This document shows, piece by piece, positions 12,353-24,380 of a DNA stretch of 64,000 nt. The notes beneath the pieces were generated by a model, which ran no database searches, was not told the DNA's origin, and saw nothing but the letters and a program-made list of their open reading frames with translations. The DNA is from Macrostomum hystrix (lineage: Eukaryota; Platyhelminthes; Macrostomidae), in assembly GCA_950097015.1 (NCBI GenBank), contig CATNEN010000034.1, forward strand, positions 634,501-698,500. Reading direction: 5' to 3'. Within the stretch, counting starts at the first letter, position 1; every line of letters begins with the position of its first letter. Made by a program: the position numbers and the translations under genes.

Positions 12353-13439
12353 TTTTACGGCAGATGTCTGAGCAACTTCCCCGCAGTCTAAATGGATTGC
12401 TGAGTGATGGCAATTTGACTCCCAGCAATGTTGGATGAAGAAATTGCATGCCCCCAGACAATTGCAGTTTAGGTCTTCGTGCAAATCTCAATGCGGCCAT
12501 TCTGTTTTACCGGAGAGACAATTTGAGCACGAAAAAAAATTGCTCATGCAGTGTCTCATTACGCATCTGCGGATAAGCGTAGATGATAAAGGATTGATGA
12601 CTCTATATTTCATGTCCCAGTTCAATTACGAGTCTTTGATTTTCCCTTTTAACGATTCCTGCTTCAAGATCTGCTTGCTGTGTGTGTGTGTTTCGTTGAA
12701 AATCTGAGATTCCTATGCTTCCTGCTCAATGAGTTTTGAGAAGCGAAGAGGATTATTATCAGCATTTTAGCTGATAATTTGACCAGCTAATGTCACAAGC
12801 CGCCGTGCGAGAGGCTGGCGCTGCCAAAATTACTTTCTAGAATGAGAATAGAGAAGGTGTGCGTTTCGCAAGGAAGTCAGGTTGAATGGGCTGATGAAAG
12901 GAAACACGAGGGAGAAATGATGATTGAGCCGCTGGTTATTACGACAGGAATAGTCGAGTTTAGCATGCCAGAATCGAGAAATCCTCTGGCGGGCCTTCCG
13001 GAGTAGAGTCAGCCTCACCCCTCCCATCCAAACTCTCATCGCCCTGAGCTTATGATTGTAGTCTATTAGCCATCATTTCTGCTGATTTGATGAGGCCCGC
13101 GCCTCATGTCGGGAAACACGGCGTGTTATCCCCTCCTCCACCCCTCTCCGCTTTCTCCCGTCCTTCATCTAACGTTTGTTTCCATGAAAAATCGGCACGA
13201 GCTGCTGCTGTATGGCGCCATGGGGGTTCATCTCACAATTAATCACTTGGCGAGCACGGCTTAATCCTAATCCGCTACACACTCCTTATTCTCTTCGTTC
13301 AATTAGTTTGCACTGCCTTTTTACAGGTGTGCTGCCTCTGTTGCCGCTGTTAATAGGAAATTTATGGGTGGGCCATGGCAACAAAATGATTATCGCGATA
13401 AGGCGCAACCACTGCGAAAAGGCGGCACTTGTTGAGAAG
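12353..13439. other. unique spacer
   Basis: About 1.1 kb of unique sequence. No exon-like segment bounded by splice signals or RNA gene was recognised. Confidence 0.4.
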
Positions 13440-14136
13440 GCTGCACTGTTCTGTCACTCCACTGTTCTGTCACTCCACTGTTCTGTCACTCCACTGTTCT
13501 GTCACTCCACTGTTCTGTCACTCCACTATTCTGTCACTCCACTGTTCTGTCACTCCACTGTTCTGTCACTCCACTGTTCTGTCACTCCACTGTTCTGTCA
13601 CTCCACTGTTCTGTCACTCCACTGTTCTGTCACTCCACTGTTCTGTCACTCCACTGTTCTGTCACTCCACTGTTCTATCACTCCACTGTTCTGTCACTCC
13701 ACTGTTCTGTCACTCCACTGTTCTGTCACTCCACTGTTCTGTCACTCCACTGTTCTGTCACTCCACTGTTCTGTCACTCCACTGTTCTGTCACCCACTGT
13801 TCTGTCACTCCACTGTTCTGTCACTCCACTGTTCTGTCACTCCACTGTTCTGTCACTCCACTGTTCTGTCACTCCACTGTTCTGTCACCCACTGTTCTGT
13901 CACTCCACTGTTCTGTCACTCCACTGTTCTGTCACTCCACTGTTCTGTCACTCAACAGTCACTCCACTGTTCTGTCACTCCACTGTTCTGTCACTCCACT
14001 GTTCTGTCACTCCACTGTTCTGTCACTCAACAGTCACTCCACTGTTCTGTCACTCCACTGTTCTGTCACTCCACTATTCTGTCACTCCACTGTTCTGTAA
14101 CTCCTCTGTTCTGTCACTCCGCTGTTCCGTCACTCT
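13440..14136. repeat. minisatellite, 16-bp unit, ~43 copies
   Basis: Unit TGTCACTCCACTGTTC. Several copies lack a few bases (CACCCACTG, CACTCAACAG), giving local phase shifts. The long open frames across it (up to 329 codons from 13212) are repeat translation. Confidence 0.96.
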
Positions 14137-14869
14137 CCATCAACTCATACAGCACAATGGACCATTGCAATGTGCTCGCTTCAGTTGCAATCAAACTGTA
14201 ATCCGCTACGCGGTTTATAAAATCACAGTCATTGGAGATCACGACCAGCGCAGCAGGATGCCCTTGGGTAATTAATGCGAGCAGGGTGGCACCAGCAAAC
14301 CGATACAACAAAACTTCAGAGATATGAAGAGGCTGCAAAGGAGACACAGATGAAAACGATGGGCTGCAGGACACAAAAGGGACTGACGGCACGAGCTGCA
14401 GTCACGGAAGCCACAAGCTGCTGTGTTCGATTCCTTGCTCATAATCGAATATCTCCCTTTCATTCTCCTAGGCCGTCTGTATCGATGCGCATTTGTCACG
14501 CCTTCTCACCTCTGCCACAATGCAGCTCCAGTTTCCCCATGTCTCTATGAGTTGCTCTGATTTCATAACTCACACAAAGCAGTCAGGGGAGATTTGAACA
14601 GCGGATAAATACCTCGGGGGCAGTCGAGTTCCCACTACAAATGGGATCAAGTTCCCGCCTCCCCTACAAACTCATTGCCACTGTCGTCTGATCTATTCGA
14701 AAATTCGTTTATTCCCATATTTTTAAGGTAGTCACGCGATGAAATCCTTAGCAAGCTTTTTGCGCATTGAGGTGGAGTTGCTGAAGTGGCTGAGAAGTAG
14801 CGAATCGGTGAAACATCCCAGCAACTGCACCCCGTAATGAACCATTAAACCTATTGATCTGGGCAAGCC
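14137..14869. other. unique spacer
   Basis: Unique sequence, no gene recognised. TGTTCGATTCC near 14427 resembles a B box, but no A box or SINE body accompanies it. Confidence 0.35.
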
Positions 14870-15371
14870 TAGGTGTCTAGACCTGAGCCTAATGGTGTCT
14901 AGACCTGAGCCTAATGGTGGCTAGATCTGAACAGAATGGTGTCTAGACCTGAGCCTAATGGTGTCTAGACCTGAGCCTAATGGTGGCTAGATCTGAACAG
15001 AATGGTGTCTAGACCTGAGCCTAATGGTGTCTAGATCTGAGCCTAATGGTGTCTAGATCTGAGCCCAATGGTGTCTAGATCTGAACCTAATGGTGTCTAG
15101 ATCTGAACCTAATGGTGTCTAGATCTGAAACTAATCGTGTCTAGATCTGAAACTAATCGTGTCTAGATCTGAAACTAATCGTGTCTAGATCTGAAACTAA
15201 TCGTGTCTAGATCTGAAACTAATCATGTCTAGATCTGAAACTAATCGTGTCTAGATCTGAAACTAATCGTGTCTAGATCTGAAACAAATCGTGTCTAGAT
15301 CTGAAACAAATCGTGTCTAGATCTGAAACTAATCGTGTCTAGATCTGAAACTAATCGTGTCTAGATCTGAA
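14870..15371. repeat. minisatellite, 22-bp unit, ~23 copies
   Basis: The 22-bp unit contains GTGTCTAGATCTGAAACTAA. The 5' copies have a different version (GTGTCTAGACCTGAGCCTAA) and the 3' copies are the AAACTAATC type. The array therefore shows a gradient of variants. It shares TCTAGATCT with the 10.2- and 11.4-kb arrays. Confidence 0.96.
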
Positions 15372-16413
15372 TATCAGAATATTAGAAATATTGGATAGCT
15401 CCATCAAATAGGAAAATCCTAACGATTTTCCAATTCCCTAACTATTCCTAATGGAGTAACAAATAATCCATACATTTTCCCACAATACCTGACAAAAGTC
15501 GAGAATTCATGAGAAATTCTAAAATCCTAGAAAGAATAATTTTCCCAAAATATTATTTTTGCATTTGGGGATTTCTTTTTGCCTGGGGAAAACCAGAAAT
15601 TCTGGAGTTTCTTTCTGACAACTCGCGTCGGCCACTCCCCTGAAGCGCGGGGAAATTAAAATAGGCGAGATGTGTGTCTCAAAGGTAGAATTCTGAGAAC
15701 CTGCAGATCCCAAGTCTGTAAAAGCCTGACTTTTTGGGCTCAAAGAAAAGGACTGAAGAAAAGGTGAGTGGATAATTTGTGAAATTGAAGAAATTACTTA
15801 GAGAAATTAGGCAACGCTTATAGAGGGGGGGTTTAAAAGACCTTTGAAGATTTTGAGAAAACGGAAGACCTTCGGAGACTAACCTGGGCCCAAGAAAATA
15901 ATAACACGGCCAGGGCTGATTGAAAATAGCGGCCATTGAAACTGAAAATTAAAGAACCGATCTAGAAAATTTCTAAGAATTGAGAAAGAAGCAGACAGGA
16001 AGTTGCAGAGATTGAAAGCTGATTGCGGCTGGGGTGGGGTTGGGGGTGATTGGATTTGTGTCGACTGCGAGTCAGTTAGCAACAATCTGCTAATGACTAG
16101 AAGCAGCCTCTCTAATTTCTGCTTTCGGCTTTTTTCTCATCTTCTTCTTTATCGCTAGGGAGGGGAGAGGAAGAGGGAAGCGGCACTTTGCTGGGTCTCC
16201 AGTTGTTTGTTATGACTTTTAAGAGGCCACAAAATCATCGTCAACATTTTTTTTGCTTAATCGAATCAATTTTTTTCTCTAGCCATGTTACTATAGAGAT
16301 TAAATCACAATTTGGGATCGGTAGTAGCGACTCATATTTTTCCTGTTGCATAATAGTCTATGGCCAGGTTTTTCTTATTCCGTGCTCAACCTGCAACCTG
16401 CAACTAGAGCCAG
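15372..16413. other. unique spacer
   Basis: About 1 kb of unique sequence. It contains short degenerate tracts rich in TTCTAGA/GAAATT words at its 5' end. No gene recognised. Confidence 0.4.
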
Positions 16414-17260
16414 CCACTCTAACAGCCTGTCACTCTAATAGACTGTCACTCTAATAGACTGTCACTCTTATAGCCTGTCACTCTAACAGCATGTCACTAT
16501 AACAGCATGTCACTCTAATAGCCTGTCACTCTAACAGCCTGTCACTCTAATAGACTGTCACTCTAATAGACTGTCACTCTTATAGCCTGTCACTCTAACA
16601 GCATGTCACTATAACAGCATGTCACTCTAATAGCCTGTCACTCTAACAGCCTGTCACTCTAATAGCCTGTCACTCTAACAGCCTGTCACTCTAATAGACT
16701 GTCACTCTAATAGACTGTCACTCTAATAGCCTGTCACTCTAACAGCAAGTCACTATAACAGCATGTCACTCTAATAGCCTGTCACTCTAATAGCTTGTCA
16801 CTCTAATAGCCTGTCACTCTAATAACCTGTCACTCTAACAGCCTGTCACTCTAATAGCTTGTCACTCTAATAGCCTGTCACTCTAATAGCCTGTCACTCT
16901 AATAGCCTGTCACTATAACACCCTGTCACTCTAATAGCCTGTCACTCTAATAGCCTGTCACTCTAATAGCCTGTCACTCTAATAGCCTGTCACTATAACA
17001 CCCTGTCACTCTAATAGCCTGTCACTCTAATAGCCTGTCACTCTAATAGCCTGTCACTCTAATAGCCTGTCACTCTAATAGCCTGTCACTCTAATAGCCT
17101 GTCACTCTAATAGCCTGTCACTCTAATAGCCTGTCACTCTAATAGCCTGTCACTCTAATAGCCTGTCACTCTAATAGCCTGTCACTATAACACCCTGTCA
17201 CTCTAATAGCCTGTCACTCTAATAGCCTGTCACTCTAACAGCCTGTCACTCTAACAGCCC
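16414..17260. repeat. minisatellite, 16-bp unit, ~53 copies
   Basis: Unit TGTCACTCTAATAGCC with variants (AACAGCC, AATAGACTG, ATAACACCC). Variant order repeats locally: the CTTATAG copy recurs 112 bp (7 units) apart at about 16467 and 16579. This shows block duplication inside the array. Confidence 0.96.
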
Positions 17261-18162
17261 AAACCTGTCTAGTCAATCAAATTGGAGTCGAGAGCAGCTC
17301 AGCAATTCCAGCTGCTTAGCAATGAGAACCAAATGAAAGCCGATCCATCAATCGCAATCGGGTGACGTCAAAGTCCGCTGGATAAAATTTCTTCTGGGAA
17401 GCAACAATTGAGCCCAGCCAGCAACCAACTCAAGCCAAAGACGCCTTGTTCCCTTAATCGAAGAATTCTTGTTGCACAGATTTTTAATGGCTCCCCAATT
17501 ATGTCTGCTTATCTCTGCTTTTAGACAGAACAAGACGACAAGCAGGCAGCAATTCTAAGGCGAGGAAATGGGCGGCGACAGAGGCGCGAAAACCCCTCCG
17601 CTTTTAAAAGCTGTAATTTTGCAAGACCACCAGACGAAGTGGACTGACGAGGTGAAACGCCCTGTCCTGAGACAGACTATGGGACTATTAGGCCCAGAAG
17701 GAGCTGGCGGAGGTGGGTTGAGTCCGCCTAGTCTCGTATTTCCATGGCCCGAGATTGAGAAGCCCCACTTGTTGCTCGCTTGTGCAGCCAACCCCAACCC
17801 CCCGGAGCGCTTTGGAAGCATTTTAGCGAGACAAATTAATAGTCAACACGCTGCGGCCACTGTCACTGGGCTTCAAATTCTTCACTTCCTTCCTCAAGTT
17901 GCCTTCCTGCTGGTCTGCGGCGGACGGCACCTTGCATTCGTTGAAGATTTGAGTTCAAAGGCTGGGTTCTGTAATAGCTTAAATAATAGGCCAGGCTAAT
18001 ATGACTCTGCCGCTTCAGCAAGCATCACTGCCTGGACGATGCCTTCCGCTTGGGACAATTTGCTACACTGATTTCTGCTCAACCCCATTCTATGTTGTGC
18101 TTATGTCTTGGACACCGACACCTGCACACTCAGTCACTGCTGCGTTTAGTCCCTTCATAGCC
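17261..18162. other. unique spacer
   Basis: Unique sequence. A 143-codon open frame (17568-17999, +) lies here, but it has no recognisable domain and no splice support. I do not call it a gene. Confidence 0.4.
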
Positions 18163-18403
18163 CTGTCACTCCTTCTGTCTGGATGTCACTCCTTCTGTCT
18201 GGATGTCACTCCTTCTGTCTGGATGTCACTCCTTCTGTCTGGATGTCACTCCTTCTGTCTGGATGTCACTCCTTCTGTCTGGATGTCACTCCTTCTGTCT
18301 GGATGTCACTCCTTCTGTCTGGATGTCACTCCTTCTGTCTGGATGTCACTCCTTCTGTCTGGATGTCACTCCTTCTGTCTGGATGTCACTCCTTACAATC
18401 ACT
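18163..18403. repeat. minisatellite, 20-bp unit, ~12 copies
   Basis: Unit TGTCACTCCTTCTGTCTGGA, virtually perfect. The first 12 bp (TGTCACTCCTTC) are identical to the start of the neighbouring 16-bp array. The two arrays probably derive from one another. Confidence 0.96.
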
Positions 18404-18489
18404 ATCACTCGTTCACTCAATCACTCCTTTACTATGTCACTTTTTTACTCTGTCACTCCATCATTCTGTCACTTCCTTACCTTACCTGT
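18404..18489. other. degenerate bridge between two arrays
   Basis: Imperfect TGTCACT- and CTTTAC-type words link the 20-bp and 16-bp arrays. Confidence 0.6.
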
Positions 18490-19005
18490 CACTCTTTCAC
18501 TCTGTAACTCCGTTACTCTGTCACTCCTTCACTCTGTCACTCCTTCACTCTGTCACTCCTTCACTCTGTCACTCCTTCACTCTGTCACTCCTTCACTCTG
18601 TCACTCCTTCACTCTGTCACTCCTTCGCTCTGTCACTCCTTCACTCTGTCACTCCTTCACTCTGTCACTCCTTCACTCTGTCACTCCTTCACTCTGTCAC
18701 TCCTTCACTCTGTCACTCCTTCACTCTGTCACTCCTTCACTCTGTCACTCCTTCACTCTGTCACTCCTTCACTCTGTCACTCCTTCACTCTGTCACTCCT
18801 TCACTCTGTCACTCCTTCACTCTGTCACTCCTTCACTCTGTCACTCCTTCGCTCTGTCACTCCTTCACTCTGTCACTCCTTCACACTGTCACTCCTTCAC
18901 TCTGTCACTCCTTCACACTGTCACTCCTTCACTCTGTCACTCCTTCACTCTGTCACTCCTTCACTCTGTCACTCCTTCACTCTGTCACTCCTTCACTCTG
19001 TCACT
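18490..19005. repeat. minisatellite, 16-bp unit, ~32 copies
   Basis: Unit TGTCACTCCTTCACTC, with scattered single-base variants (TTCGCTC, TTCACAC). An open frame of about 299 codons from 18183 is a translation of this and the adjoining array. Confidence 0.96.
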
Positions 19006-19939
19006 TCCTTACCTTACCTGTCACTGTTTTACTCTGTCACTCCATCCCTCTTTCGCTCCTTAACTTGTTTGTGTCAATATAAATAAATAAAAATATTGTG
19101 CAGAATTTTGGATGAATGATGCTCATATTTTGTTTATTTGAGTAATCTGGCCTGAATGCTGTGCCATGATGCCATGATAAAACACGATCAGTATTTATCA
19201 AACACGACTTATCCATTGATCAACGTTGCATTTTCCAGTCATATAAATGAAGACCCAAAACAGGCATTCTCTCAAAACCCAATTCGTCAGGTTTTTAAGT
19301 CGCATTTATTAGCCATAAAATAGGTGTGACGCAATGTGTCAAGTCTAAAATGATGAAGCTGATTCGGCTAGTTGATTTTTCCAGTACATAAGAGGGATGA
19401 AAATGTGTCATAATTGATACGACCAAGCACCTGTGGGAGAGAGAGATTTGAAGCATTCAGAGGAAGGCGCTAACTTCTTATAGAACAGAGAAAAATAATC
19501 GGAAGAGACCTGGTTGACAAGAGAGAGAGCTGCACAGTTAATCCCTTAATGACAACGGCGAGATTGGGTGGGTCCGGCGGGGTGGCGCTGTCTCAATCAC
19601 GGCAATTTTCTCATCCGCCTTCCTGAATTAGATGGCGGCTTGAAAGGAAAGATAAAACGCAGGTTAGGGGATAAGAAAACAAGCATTTGGGCTGAGTGAC
19701 CGGGTGCGAGGGGATTAGTTCCCCAGACCCACACTCGTCCAGTGGAAACCGCCCGGGCTTGCAAAATCAATATTTTCAGCTATGGCCTCTCCCAAATTGT
19801 TAATTTGTGCAGCCTGGGCGCTAATTCTGCCCGACTGGCGGAAATTATTAATTAGCGCGCTAACAACTGCGGCTCAACTATATGGGAACAACTGGCAACT
19901 GTCCTGCGTTCTTTGCTTAAGAATAAACTAAACCTCTCC
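19006..19939. other. unique spacer
   Basis: Unique sequence, about 930 bp. It contains an AATAAA-rich word near 19083 without an associated gene. Nothing coding was recognised. Confidence 0.4.
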
Positions 19940-21409
19940 CTGTCTCATCTCTCACCTGTCTCATCTCTCACCTGTCTCATCTCTCACCTGTCTCATCTCT
20001 AACCTGTCTCATCTCTAACCTGTCTCATCTCTCACCTGTCTCATCTCTCACCTGTCTCATCTCTCACCTGTCTCATCTCTCACCTGTCTCATCTCTCACC
20101 TGTCTCATCTCTCACCTGTCTCATCTCTCACCTGTCTCATCTCTCACCTGTCTCATCTCTAACCTGTCTCATCTCTCACCTGTCTCATCTCTCACCTGTC
20201 TCATCTCTCACCTGTCTCATCTCTCACCTGTCTCATCTCTCACCTGTCTCATATCTCACCTGTCTCATCTCTCACCTGTCTAATCTCTCACCTGTCTCAT
20301 CTCTCACCTGTCTCATCTCTCACCTGTCTCAACTCTCACCTGTCTCATCTCTCACCTGTCTAATCTCTCACCTGTCTCATCTCTCACCTGTCTCATCTCT
20401 CACCTGTCTCATCTCTCACCTGTCTCATCCCTCACCTGTCTCATCTCTAACCTGTCTTATATCTCACCTGTCTCATCTCTCACCTGTCTCATCTCTAACC
20501 TGTCTCATATCTCACCTGTATCATCTCTCACCTGTCTCATCTCTCACCTGTCTCATCTCTCACCTGTCTCATCTCTCACCTGTCTCATCTCTCACCTGTC
20601 TCATCTCTCACCTGTCTCATCTCTCACCTGTCTCATATCTCACCTGTCTCATCTCTCACCTGTCTCATCTCTCACCTGTCTCATCTCTCACCTGTCTCAT
20701 CTCTCACCTGTCTCATCTCTCACCTGTCTCATCTCTCACCTGTCTCATCTCTCACCTGTCTCATCTCTCACCTGTCTCATCTCTCACCTGTCTCATCTCT
20801 CACCTGTCTCATCTCTCACCTGTCTCATCTCTCACCTGTCTCATCTCTCACCTGTCTCATCTCTCACCTGTCTCATCTCTCACCTGTCTCATCTCTCACC
20901 TGTCTCATCTCTCACCTGTCTCATCTCTCACCTGTCTCATCTCTCACCTGTCTCATCTCTCATCTGTCTCATCTCTAACCTGTCTCATCTCTCACCTGTC
21001 TCAACTCTCACCTGTCTCATCTCTCACCTGTCTAATCTCTCACCTGTCTCATCTCTCACCTGTCTCATCTCTCACCTGTCTCATCTCTCACCTGTCTCAT
21101 CCCTCACCTGTCTCATCTCTAACCTGTCTCATATCTCACCTGTCTCATCTCTCACCTGTCTCATCTCTAACCTGTCTCATATCTCACCTGTATCATCTCT
21201 CACCTGTCTCATCTCTCACCTGTCTCATCTCTCACCTGTCTCATCTCTCACCTGTCTCATATCTCACCTGTCTCATCTCTCACCTGTCTCATCTCTAACC
21301 TGTCTCATATCTCACCTGTCTCATCTCTCACCTGTCTCATCTCTCACCTGTCTCATCTCTCACCTGTCTCATATCTCACCTGTCTCATCTCTCACCTGTC
21401 TCATCTCTG
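19940..21409. repeat. minisatellite, 16-bp unit, ~92 copies, with internal block duplication
   Basis: Unit CTCTCACCTGTCTCAT. Rare variants (AACTCTCACC, TAATCTC, CATCCCTC, TGTATCAT) occur in the same order in two blocks exactly 672 bp apart: 20331/21003, 20426/21098 and 20520/21192. That is 42 units, so a multi-unit segment of at least 190 bp was duplicated. Confidence 0.97.
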
Positions 21410-23849
21410 CCCTATCGATCCGGCCCACTGTTGGTTTCTCTTTTTGTCCACAAGATACATAAGATTATGTGATTTTGGATTCCACGTGTAAGGTGACGAA
21501 ACATCACAAGGACGAATAAAAATAATTTTCGTTGCATGCATAGTTTTTATACAAAATTTATTTAAAACTCGAATGTCTGATGCAGAGCAAAGCAAAATTT
21601 TATATATTGAAACATCGCTTTTACGGCTAAGGTGCTTAGCTCAGCCTGTCATGCTTATTATCCGCTAATGACCACCTTGTAAGCCCGCTAACTTGTCCAC
21701 TTCGCCAAACAAAAGCGCCATGATTACAGTGCCGAAGATTAAAAAAATGCATCCTTTGTTAGTTTTTTGACCAGTTAAGCTAAATTACATAGTCAGACAG
21801 TGGCCTTGGCTTCGTTAAGAATTCAGTCAGACTCTCGCAGGTGAATCGTTGAAGCTGAAGCGATTGAGAAATTGGCCAAATGCGTTGGGCGAATGGATTC
21901 TAAGAAAACTCAGAGTTTTAGCGAGGCACTGAAGGCGTCAAATGACAGGCCATAGTAGGAGTTAATTTACAGAGGCCTATACTCGAACAGGGGTGGCGCA
22001 GCTGGTCTTGCTAGGGTTGCGATCTGCGAAAGTGATTTGCTTCTACAAACAAGCAGTTACGGGCAGGCAGTCAGTCAGCTTTAAGGCTGGACTACCGAGT
22101 TTTTGGGCGAGGGATGCCAATTTAATCTGGAATTGTTGCTAATTCAGCAAATTACAGATCGAATACTTAAGTATAGAGAGACCCTGAACCAGCTAGCCAG
22201 CCAGGTGTCCCAGAGCCCCGCCCACCAGGACTCATCTGCTCAGCTGCAGCCCATAATGCAAGCTCATACTGAGTCACTCAGGAGAAGCCCGCACGTTGCT
22301 TGAGTGTCCGCCCTGTACCCAGTATCCACTTCCCATCCATCGTCTTGAGCGATACGCTTGCCTTTAGCCCCTCATTTTACATATCCCATATCTCCTTTCC
22401 CATGCTTCGTCTTTTTAACAAAGTCATCAATCGTTTGAGTGGTTTAGCTTTCAATTATCCCCGGATTCCCTCTCTCCCCAACAACTCATCTCTTAATGCT
22501 TAAAGGCCTCCCTACCTACAGCAATATTCGCTTGGGCATGGCAGGTGGCAACTATTAGGAGACAGTGGGACTCACATCACACATGTTTAGCTTCTTTCTT
22601 CCTCCCCTCCCCTGATCCAGATCCCGTCCCCGTCCTCTCTTCACGGAGCTTCAGTCGCTTAAGTCAAATGATCTGTGAGGAGGGAAGGAAGGAAGCCTCA
22701 AGAAGCATTCTACTTAATCTGGGGATGATTAACTCCTAATCATCAGCCTTTGAAGAGTTAGAATAGCCCCACCCCCTGCTCTACCTTGAGATGATGGCGC
22801 TCAAATATTTAAATGAGCCTAATTCGAAATGCAAAATCAACATAATGAAAGCTAGCGCGAACTAAAGGAAACTCACTGATGTGACAGGGCAATACGAGAA
22901 CGCCTGAGCTTCCGAATCTATCATTTTCTGTTTTTAATTAAAAAGCTGCAAATTGCTTCGGCGACTTGTGTTCGAAGCTCTTTTATAAAGTAATGCAAAA
23001 TCACAAGGAAAATTGCTCAATCTAGCTGGTTGAAAATGTGACTCGAGATTTAGAATTTATTGACGTTCGAATAGTTCTCCAGGTGATGTGGACTTATTTT
23101 TGTGTCCACTTTCAATATCATGGCAGGTATCGTCACTTTGCTCTACTTAAAGAGCTATGATACGGTTTTTTGTTCTAAATTTATCAAAAAACGAGGTAAA
23201 TGACGATTAAAATAAATATGTTTCGAATGGTAACAACATATTTTAATCTAGAAGTACAAAATTACGTGTATGCGTAACAATGCACGTATACCTAGGCCAG
23301 AAGTAGTTTTGCATGACAAAAATATTTTTTTGCACTTTGTTGCACAAAGGTGCTACCTTTTTATATTAAGTGAATATTTAATGGATTAAGTTATACATTA
23401 CACCAATATAACAATAGTAGTAATAGTAAGGCTAAAAATTTACTTCAAATCAAGTCATATTCGATATTGAAGCATATTGTGATATTGTTAGGCATATAAA
23501 AAAACACGTTTCTTTACTCTTTCTAGGGCAGCTGTTAAGTTTTCTCTGTACTTTGCTAGCTTTCCTGTTAGCTCTGTAAAGGCTTTTGTCTTCTGCTGTG
23601 AGACTACGAAAGTTCTTTACGATGAATGAAATGTCTCCAACGAAATTTTCTCTGTTTTCATAAGTGGTTTTCGGGCGAACAGAACGCATCGTTTCGCAGG
23701 CCAGTCTGTGATTTCCAAAATGAAAATTTGACAGTATGCGCCTGTCTTCCGGGTTCGAAACATTTGATAGATATTTTTCACGGCAGAAATCTCGTGAAAC
23801 TGCAGTAGAAATGGCTGAGTTTGGCAGAACTTTGCATCCTCTGTCTCCA
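21410..23849. other. unique spacer, mostly AT-rich toward 3'
   Basis: About 2.4 kb without a recognisable gene. Several 60-80-codon open frames are present but carry no domain. The last ~400 bp may include the decayed 3' part of the retrotransposon fragment that follows on the minus strand. Confidence 0.35.
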
Positions 23850-24380
23850 GTGTTCTAGGAAATCGCATTGAAATTTTCGCTGGAAATAAGCTTTGATATA
23901 ATGTATGGAGTCTTGGCGATGAGATAGAGATGACCAGAACTGGAAGCTTCTTTTCTGTATATCCTACAATAGAGGTAGTGTACCTAGTTCTGATCGGGCC
24001 CCATTGCTGTCAGTCAGTATATTTTGACTGAGTTGTAGTATTGCCTTGCAGTTCCTAAAGTTAATTCTCTTTATTAAGCCTAGATCTCAGGGTCCTAAGT
24101 TCCAGGAAACAAAGGTTCCCCAGGCCTCTGAGGCATATAGAACTATGCTTTCTACGAGTATCATGGCTGTACAGAACACGTTAGCTGCTTAAATTTGACT
24201 GTTCGAAATACTGACAAATTCCTAACAAACATTATTTAGTATAGCCACACTTTTTGCTAACTTCAATTGCGTGGGTATCGACTGCCCCTTCGAGTTCATG
24301 TGAAATCCTAGGTACTTTACTGAGCTCGTACTCAAAATACGAAAATTTTATAATCAAGCAAAGGTTGTAAAATGAATTAC
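23850..24380 (-). mobile_element. decayed non-LTR (LINE) retrotransposon fragment, RT C-terminal region
   Basis: In one minus-strand frame I read RILSTSSVKYLGFHMNSKG, then AMILVESIVLYASEAWGTF, then ELGTLPLL and later SFQFWSSLSHRQDS. These match the typical order at the C-terminal side of LINE reverse transcriptases: the KYLG segment, the LY-x-SE-x-W thumb segment, and the E-L-G-x-x-PL / FW segment. At least four in-frame stops interrupt it, so it is dead. Its 5' side is lost near 24380. The 3' limit is uncertain and could reach about 23450. Open frames of 79-86 codons in other minus-strand frames there may be frameshifted remains. The clade is not determined. Confidence 0.7.

Noticed and set aside
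13212-14201. 329-codon open frame with a plausible unique start
   Set aside because: More than two thirds of it is the 16-bp TGTCACTC array, and several frames are open. The unique N-terminal part shows no domain.
17568-17999. 143-codon open frame in unique sequence
   Set aside because: No recognisable domain, no splice signals of note, and codon usage that does not clearly resemble the confirmed exons. Chance is likely.
18183-19082. 299-codon Ser/Leu/His-rich open frame
   Set aside because: Translation of two adjoining minisatellites.
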